NCBI RefSeq assembly: GCF_003369565.1 | Contig: NZ_PIOD01000002.1 | Location: 124,001-188,000, forward strand | Length of the DNA: 64,000 bases | Reading direction: 5' to 3' | Source of the DNA: Oceanobacillus chungangensis | GTDB lineage: Bacteria; Bacillota; Bacilli; Bacillales; Amphibacillaceae | Part shown: positions 58,626-64,000 of the stretch, in pieces | How positions within the stretch are numbered: the stretch's first letter is position 1 | Layout of the letters: each line of letters opens with the position of its first letter | The notes under the pieces: model-generated | What the model was told of the DNA's origin: nothing | Databases searched by the model: none | The model's input: only the letters and a program-made list of their open reading frames with translations | Translations under genes and position numbers: made by a program

Positions 58626-59312
58626 TTGCTTGATAAGAAACAATTGGTAACGATTAAGGGGACACGTGAAGGGCTAATACTTTTTATTGATGAAGCTTGT
58701 TCATTTAATGAAGCAATTACGGAACTTCATGACAAAATAAATTCTAGCAAGCCTAAGCCTGATGAACCGATTGTTTCGGTAACTGTCAAATTAGGAAATC
58801 GTTATTTGAAAACTGAACAAGAAGAACGACTAAGAGAAATTATTAGTACCGAAAATCGTTTTGAAATATACGCTATCGAGTCTGATGTTGTCCTTAAAGA
58901 TGATGCATTGCGCTGGAAAGAAAATAGCGAGGTAAAAATCGTAAATCAAATTATTCGATCTGGACAAGTATTGAATATTACTGGGGATCTATTATTAATT
59001 GGTGATGTGAATCCAGGTGGCAAAGTAATTGCAACTGGTAATGTGTATATTATGGGTAATTTGTATGGGATAGCCCATGCTGGTGTGAATGGTGACCATA
59101 ATACATTTATTATTGCATCCTATATGAAGCCCACTCAACTTCGGATAGCAAATTATATTAGTCGTGCTCCAGATTATGAATCTGAAGGTGTGTATATGGA
59201 ATGTGGTCTAATTGATGAAGAACAAGATAAAATCATTATTGATCGACTACAAGTACTCGCACGAAAGCGCCTAGAACTAAATGGATTCGAAAGGAGAATA
59301 CAAAATGGGTGA
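58626..59312 (+). CDS. minC: Septum site-determining protein MinC
   Basis: FtsZ-polymerisation inhibitor with 228 residues. N-terminal FtsZ-interacting domain to about 105, then the C-terminal beta-helix with INQ/RSGQVLNITGDLLLIGDVNPGGKVIATGNVYIMGNLYGIAHAG. The TTG start follows TGAGGTGAC. Its end overlaps the minD start by 8 nt. Confidence 0.95.
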   Translation: MLDKKQLVTIKGTREGLILFIDEACSFNEAITELHDKINSSKPKPDEPIVSVTVKLGNRYLKTEQEERLREIISTENRFEIYAIESDVVLKDDALRWKENSEVKIVNQIIRSGQVLNITGDLLLIGDVNPGGKVIATGNVYIMGNLYGIAHAGVNGDHNTFIIASYMKPTQLRIANYISRAPDYESEGVYMECGLIDEEQDKIIIDRLQVLARKRLELNGFERRIQNG

Positions 59313-60105
59313 AGCAATCGTAATTACTTCTGGTAAAGGTGGAGTTGGTAAAACAACGACGTCAGCCAATATTGGTACTGCACTTGCATTAATGGAGAAA
59401 AAAGTATGTTTAATAGATACAGATATTGGGCTCAGAAATTTAGATGTCATAATGGGGCTTGAAAATCGAATCATTTACGATATTGTTGACGTAATTGAAG
59501 GACGTTGTAAATTAAAACAAGCACTCATTCGCGATAAACGTTTTGAATTCCTTTCTCTACTTCCAGCAGCACAAACAAGTGATAAGACGGCGGTAACTTC
59601 AGAGGGTATGAAAGAAATAATTACGGAATTAAAACAGGAATATGATTATATTATTATAGATTGTCCTGCCGGAATTGAACAAGGATACCAAAATGCTGTT
59701 GCTGGAGCGGATCGAGCAATTGTTGTTACTACTCCGGAAAAAGCTAGTGTAAGAGATGCAGATAGAATTATTGGTTTACTAGAAAAGGAAGAAATGATGG
59801 AATCACCGCGTTTAGTAATTAATCGAATTCGCAATCATATGATGAAAAGTGGTGATATGATTGATGTTGATGATATCGTACAACTTCTTTCCATTGATCT
59901 TATCGGTATCGTCATTGATGATGAAGAAGTCATTAAAGCTTCGAATAAAGGCGAGCCGGTAGCTTTAACACCGAATTCAAAAGCATCGATCGCTTACCGA
60001 AATATTGCAAGAAGAATATTAGGAGAATCCGTTCCATTACAATCACTCGAGGATGAAAAAGGAATGTTTCAACGAGTGAAAGAGTTTTTCAGAATGGGAT
60101 CATAA
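59305..60105 (+). CDS. minD: Septum site-determining ATPase MinD
   Basis: Membrane-binding ParA-type ATPase activating MinC. Start 59305 follows AAAGGAG and gives 266 residues. Deviant Walker A SGKGGVGKTTTSANIG at 9-24, DTDIGLRNLD, and DCPAGIEQGY. C-terminal amphipathic membrane-targeting helix (GMFQRVKEFFRMGS). Coupled to minC by overlap. Confidence 0.97.
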   Translation: MGEAIVITSGKGGVGKTTTSANIGTALALMEKKVCLIDTDIGLRNLDVIMGLENRIIYDIVDVIEGRCKLKQALIRDKRFEFLSLLPAAQTSDKTAVTSEGMKEIITELKQEYDYIIIDCPAGIEQGYQNAVAGADRAIVVTTPEKASVRDADRIIGLLEKEEMMESPRLVINRIRNHMMKSGDMIDVDDIVQLLSIDLIGIVIDDEEVIKASNKGEPVALTPNSKASIAYRNIARRILGESVPLQSLEDEKGMFQRVKEFFRMGS

Positions 60106-60112
60106 ACTCTTG

Positions 60113-60148
60113 GAAGATGTAATGTTACAGGGCATTACATCTTTTTTA
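60113..60148 (+). terminator. minD terminator
   Basis: AGATGTAATG pairs with CATTACATCT around TTACAGGG, followed by TTTTAG. Confidence 0.9.
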
Positions 60149-60312
60149 GTTTGTTTTGCAATGGCTGTAATTAAAATATAATACGAGATTTTTGGAGTGA
60201 GAATTGCTCGTTGGCTTACGACTGCCCGGAATGAAAGTCAACTATACTATTGTGATGTCATCATTATTAAATCACTTGAAAATCTAACATGCATTTCAAA
60301 AACAATATTTAT

Positions 60313-60340
60313 TCATATGTTTTTTTCTCTAACATATACT
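60313..60340 (+). promoter_or_regulatory. Possible sigma-E promoter of spoIVFAB
   Basis: TCATATG around 60313-60319 and CATATACT at 60333-60340, 13 nt apart, resemble the sigma-E -35/-10 pattern (-10 CATACAaT). spoIVF is sigma-E dependent in B. subtilis. Consensus match is modest. Confidence 0.35.
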
Positions 60341-60369
60341 TGTACAAATGTATATGAAGGATGAGATAT

Positions 60370-61134
60370 ATGACTAAAGGGGTTAATAAGGTTCGTAAAT
60401 CAATCGAACAACGCAAAAAGCTTCGAGGTGTTATTCCTAAGGATAATGTAGAGAGACAAATTTTTCCTAGTCTTCCTGAAGAGGAAGAAAAACATGGCTA
60501 TTACCCTGTTTTTTCAGATACGAGCAGTAGCAAGGGAGGAATAAGCGAGAAACCGGTATCTTCTGGTATTATTTTAAGGGCACTTCTATCGACGATGCTT
60601 TTCTTTGGGATTGCATTATTATGGCAGCTAGATTCATCAAGCCTACAAGGACCAAAATTATGGACAAGCAGTGTATTAGAGGAAGAATTTCCATTTGCAA
60701 AAGTAAATGTATGGTACAGAGATACTTTCGGAGCACCATTAGCCTTTTCTCCTGAGAAGGTGGACAATCAAAGTCAAGAAATATTAGCACTTCCAGTAAG
60801 TGGGGATATTACTGAACCTTTCAGTGGAGAGGGAATACGAATTGAACCTGGTGAAGCTGCGAATGTTTCTGTATTACATGAAGGTATTGTAATTTTTGCA
60901 GGAAATGATCGTGATACGAATAAAACCGTTGTCGTTCAACATGCAGATGATAGTATTTCTAGTTACGGCTTTTTAAGTGAAATCGATGTTCATTTATACC
61001 AATATGTAGGAAACAACCAAAGAGTCGGGCAATTTACACCAACAGAGGAAAGTGAGACAGTGTATTTTTCAATCGAGAAGGATAATCAATATCTTGATCC
61101 GGTTCAGGTGATCCAAGTTGATGACCTTCGTTAA
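60370..61134 (+). CDS. spoIVFA: Stage IV sporulation protein FA
   Basis: Inhibitor and scaffold of the SpoIVFB protease in the outer forespore membrane. ATG 60370 is preferred over 60361 because AAGGATGAG lies between. 254 residues: basic cytosolic N-terminus, one membrane helix at about 66-86, and a C-terminal degenerate LytM/M23 domain (ALPVSGDITEPFSGEGIRIE, VSVLHEGIVIFAGNDRDTNK) lacking the full metal set, so it is probably non-enzymatic. Overlaps spoIVFB. Confidence 0.92.
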   Translation: MTKGVNKVRKSIEQRKKLRGVIPKDNVERQIFPSLPEEEEKHGYYPVFSDTSSSKGGISEKPVSSGIILRALLSTMLFFGIALLWQLDSSSLQGPKLWTSSVLEEEFPFAKVNVWYRDTFGAPLAFSPEKVDNQSQEILALPVSGDITEPFSGEGIRIEPGEAANVSVLHEGIVIFAGNDRDTNKTVVVQHADDSISSYGFLSEIDVHLYQYVGNNQRVGQFTPTEESETVYFSIEKDNQYLDPVQVIQVDDLR

Positions 61135-61984
61135 TAACCTTCCTATGGTGAAGTTTCATCCGATTCTATATGTATTCATAGCGATTTCTATTCTTACTGG
61201 TACATTTACTGAGCTGGCAATTATTCTTTCAATCGTTTTATTTCATGAGCTTGGGCACTTTATCATGGCAAATAGCTTAGGCTGGCGGGTTAGAAGAATT
61301 ATGCTGTGGGTATTTGGTGGGGTAATGGACACGGATGAGCATGGGACTAAGCCGATTAAGGAGGAAATGCTTGTTACGCTTGCTGGTCCATGCCAGCATT
61401 TTATTGTATACTTCTTAATTTTCAGCTTATCACCATTTGATCTAGTTCCTGCTTCATTATTGGAATTAGCCTTTTATTATAATTCTGCAATTCTTTTATT
61501 TAATTTATTGCCAATTTATCCACTTGATGGTGGCAAGCTCTTATTTTTGTTGTTATCTGCGATCATGCCATACAAGCAAGCACACCAATCGATCATTCTA
61601 GTTTCAATGGGAATGGCGATTGCAATAATTTTCCTTCAGCTTTTTCTTTTCCCATTTACGCTTAGTGCTTTATTTATAATGGTTTTTATTTTTCTGGAAA
61701 ATCGAACGGAATGGAAGCAGCGCTTTTATACTTTTATCCGATTTTTATTGAATCGTTATGAAGGAACAACCTCGGTTCAAACGATTCAGCCTATTAAAGT
61801 GTCTGCGAATAGTACATTTATGGATGTGTTTGCTTTTTTTAAACGAGAAAAGAAACATCCAATTTATATTATTTATCCAGATGAACAGAGGATTGTAATT
61901 GACGAGAATGAGTGTTTAAAAAGCTATTTTCATGATAACCAGCATACTCAAACGATAGGTGAAACGTTTCGTTATCAAGAATAG
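61121..61984 (+). CDS. spoIVFB: Stage IV sporulation protease FB (site-2 protease)
   Basis: Intramembrane zinc metalloprotease that processes pro-sigma-K. 287 residues from ATG 61121 (TTG 61118 is also possible). HELGH at residues 42-46 and Asp136 in NLLPIYPLDGGK are the metal ligands, matching His43/His47/Asp137 of B. subtilis. Six membrane helices, then a C-terminal CBS-like domain (IKVSANSTFMDVFAFFKREK). Starts inside the spoIVFA end (14-nt overlap). Confidence 0.95.
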   Translation: MTFVNNLPMVKFHPILYVFIAISILTGTFTELAIILSIVLFHELGHFIMANSLGWRVRRIMLWVFGGVMDTDEHGTKPIKEEMLVTLAGPCQHFIVYFLIFSLSPFDLVPASLLELAFYYNSAILLFNLLPIYPLDGGKLLFLLLSAIMPYKQAHQSIILVSMGMAIAIIFLQLFLFPFTLSALFIMVFIFLENRTEWKQRFYTFIRFLLNRYEGTTSVQTIQPIKVSANSTFMDVFAFFKREKKHPIYIIYPDEQRIVIDENECLKSYFHDNQHTQTIGETFRYQE

Positions 61985-62002
61985 AATAATTACAATGAAT
62001 GC

Positions 62003-62030
62003 TTGACAAGTATATACAAAACATGATAAC
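62003..62030 (+). promoter_or_regulatory. Promoter of the rplU operon
   Basis: TTGACA (62003-62008), 16-bp spacer, GATAAC (62025-62030) with a TG just upstream. Confidence 0.65.
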
Positions 62031-62044
62031 ATCAATACGTTATT

Positions 62045-62145
62045 CATCGTAGCACCAGTGCTACAACCGCACAGATCAGGTGATAGAAACTTAAGGGTTA
62101 ACTCCCGAGTACCTGCATGGCGAGTCTGAGTTTATTAAGGAGGTG
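62045..62145 (+). promoter_or_regulatory. L21 leader (rplU 5' UTR structured element)
   Basis: GTAGCACCAGTGCTAC is a short hairpin, followed by AACCGCACAGATCAGGTGAT and GGGTTAACTCCCGAGTACCT, GCATGGCGAGTCTGAG. This is the layout of the ribosomal L21 leader known upstream of rplU in Firmicutes, thought to allow autoregulation by L21. Confidence 0.8.
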
Positions 62146-62150
62146 CAAGT

Positions 62151-62459
62151 ATGTACGCAATTATTGAAACAGGTGGTAAGCAAGTTAAAGTTGAAGAAGG
62201 TCAAGAAATTTTTGTTGAGAAAATTTCTGCTGAAGCGAATGACTCTGTAACATTTGATAAAGTTCTTTTCGTTGGTGGAGATGACGTTAAAGTCGGCGCT
62301 CCTTACGTTGAAGGTGCTACAGTAACGGCTAAAGTTGAAAAACAAGGTCGTCAAAAGAAAGTTACTGTTGTTAAATTCAAAGCTAAGAAAAACTATCATC
62401 GTAAACAAGGTCACCGTCAACCATATACTAAATTAGTTATTGAAAAAATCAATCTATAA
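62151..62459 (+). CDS. rplU: 50S ribosomal protein L21
   Basis: 102 residues beginning [18 protein letters not shown], with the C-terminal [18 protein letters not shown] typical of L21. AAGGAGGTG precedes ATG. First gene of rplU-prp-rpmA. Confidence 0.98.
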   Translation: MYAIIETGGKQVKVEEGQEIFVEKISAEANDSVTFDKVLFVGGDDVKVGAPYVEGATVTAKVEKQGRQKKVTVVKFKAKKNYHRKQGHRQPYTKLVIEKINL

Positions 62460-62470
62460 GGATAATTAAT

Positions 62471-63104
<634 letters not shown>

Positions 63105-63114
63105 AAACGGTATA

Positions 63115-63155
63115 TTTAAAACTCCAATCAATCATTTTGGTTGGAGTTTTTTTAT
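63115..63155 (+). terminator. rpmA terminator
   Basis: AAACTCCAATCAATCA faces TTTTGGTTGGAGTTT, with TTTTTTAT after it. Confidence 0.88.
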
Positions 63156-63363
63156 ATTTTAGACTCATAGCTTATTAATGGTGCCGAGCCTCAAAACTAA
63201 AGAGGATTTTATGCTGTCGAAATTTGCGGCTATGCGTTAGAAGTAATCAACATCACACTTACGTCACAAATTGTATAAAAATAGTCATTCCTTAATATAC
63301 TGTTACAAAATGAACTTTCCATTATTTTCTGCTATAATTCTAATAGCAATGGGGGGAATAATA

Positions 63364-63891
63364 ATGGAGGAGAAAGAAGTTGTTGAAGTCTTACAATTTT
63401 ATCGTCATGATGTTATGAACGATCTGCAAATAATCAGTGGGTATATAAGTATGGGTAAGCTAGAGAAGGTAGAGAAGAAGTTCGGGGAATTATTCTCCTT
63501 TTATGAAGAGGAACGGAAATTAATGAGTATAAAAGCACCAAAATTTATTTTATGGCTCATCCGGTTCAATAATCTCTACAATAATTTCCGTTTAACATAC
63601 AATATTCAAGTAGAAAATACGTAATTATCCACGATTGATGATATATTAATAAAACGAAGTAAACAAGTAATGGATTTTTTTTCGAGGATTTCTAATTTAT
63701 CGACGCTGTACGAAGTAAATTTGGATTTAATAAAGCGAAAAAAACCTTCACAAATTGAGGTGAATTTTTCGATTGATGGGCATTTTGAATTGGCGCATAG
63801 CTCGACGTTAAATAGTGATTTAGAGAAAGAATTCAATGTGTATAATAGAGAAAATCGTCTGGAGTCTAGTTTTTTGATTCCAATTGAATGA
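63364..63891 (+). pseudogene. spo0B: Sporulation phosphotransferase Spo0B, interrupted by a nonsense codon
   Basis: Spo0B passes phosphate from Spo0F to Spo0A. From ATG 63364 (GGGGGGAATAATA upstream) the product has the phospho-accepting histidine in FYRHDVMNDLQIISGYIS, where B. subtilis reads SRHDWMNKLQLIKGNL, then helix two and KAPKFILWLIRFNN. An in-frame TAA at 63622-63624 (codon 87) ends it. The same frame continues without shift as LSTIDDILIKRSKQVMDFFS and on to 63891, matching the rest of the ATPase-like domain. One base change (for example GAA, CAA or AAA to TAA) explains it. As read, it makes an 86-residue truncated protein retaining the His. Alternatives are a sequencing error or readthrough. 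Confidence 0.88.
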
Positions 63892-63905
63892 TGAGGTGAA
63901 TGATA

Positions 63906-64000
63906 ATGTTTGTAGATCAGGCTAGTGTTTATGTTAAAGCTGGAGATGGTGGTAATGGACTTGTTGCCTACCGAAGAGAAAAATATGTTCCATTAGGCGG
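63906..64000 (+). CDS. obg: GTPase Obg, 3'-truncated by the window edge
   Basis: ATG 63906 after GATGAGGTGAA. The visible 31 residues [20 protein letters not shown] and [12 protein letters not shown] are the start of the glycine-rich Obg fold. Obg is an essential GTPase of ribosome assembly and stress. It follows spo0B as in B. subtilis. Confidence 0.96.
   Translation, partial: MFVDQASVYVKAGDGGNGLVAYRREKYVPLG

Overview
The window is a core-chromosome segment of a low-GC, endospore-forming Bacillaceae bacterium. It carries gerE, gerM, spoVID, ysxE, spoIIB, spoIVFA, spoIVFB and spo0B. A halotolerant relative of the Oceanobacillus/Virgibacillus group would fit, but I infer that from general feel and not from a search. 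Starts are often TTG or GTG, Shine-Dalgarno sequences are strong (AGGAGG type), and nearly every gene follows the Bacillus subtilis pheT-to-obg order on the plus strand.

Layout. 1-9.5 kb: 3' part of pheT, rnhC (minus), zapA, cvpA, polX, mutS2, a DUF350 membrane protein and a 26-residue membrane peptide. 9.5-11.5 kb: a small accessory patch (tiny membrane protein, DinB-like, GNAT). 11.6-16.7 kb: fatty-acid degradation (lcfA, fadR with its operator, fadB, etfB, etfA). 17-24 kb: trxA, uvrC, yslB (minus), sdhCAB. 24-30 kb: gerE (minus), a MarR regulator, racE, gerM, rph, rdgB, ysnB. 30.7 kb: tRNA-Gly and tRNA-Arg. 31-38.6 kb: a TPR protein and the proteostasis genes tig, clpX, lonA, plus engB. 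39.9-46.2 kb: the haem operon hemAXCDBL, preceded by a PerR-box-like site. 46.7-49.4 kb: the spore-coat genes spoVID and ysxE and a small membrane protein. 49.6-52.8 kb: a valine T-box and valS. 53-56 kb: spoIIB and radC. 56-61 kb: mreBCD, minCD, spoIVFA-spoIVFB. 62-64 kb: rplU (with L21 leader), prp, rpmA, spo0B, and the start of obg.

Most notable points. (1) radC is interrupted inside its JAMM metal-site motif by a roughly 945-nt group II intron with no protein ORF. The exons rejoin exactly in frame, and a 10-nt internal sequence perfectly complements the end of the 5' exon. (2) spo0B, the phosphorelay phosphotransferase, has an in-frame TAA near codon 87, with homologous coding sequence continuing in the same frame. 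(3) Three families of dispersed structured repeats (called A, B and C here) fill most intergenic gaps. Family B lies inside operons (hemD-hemB), between the T-box terminator and valS as two tandem copies, supplies the stop codon of ysxE, and appears to be nested inside the group II intron. (4) SpoVID carries a 93-bp in-frame tandem repeat. (5) As I recall the B. subtilis order, lysC, ysmA, lonB, folC, comC and maf are missing from their usual places.
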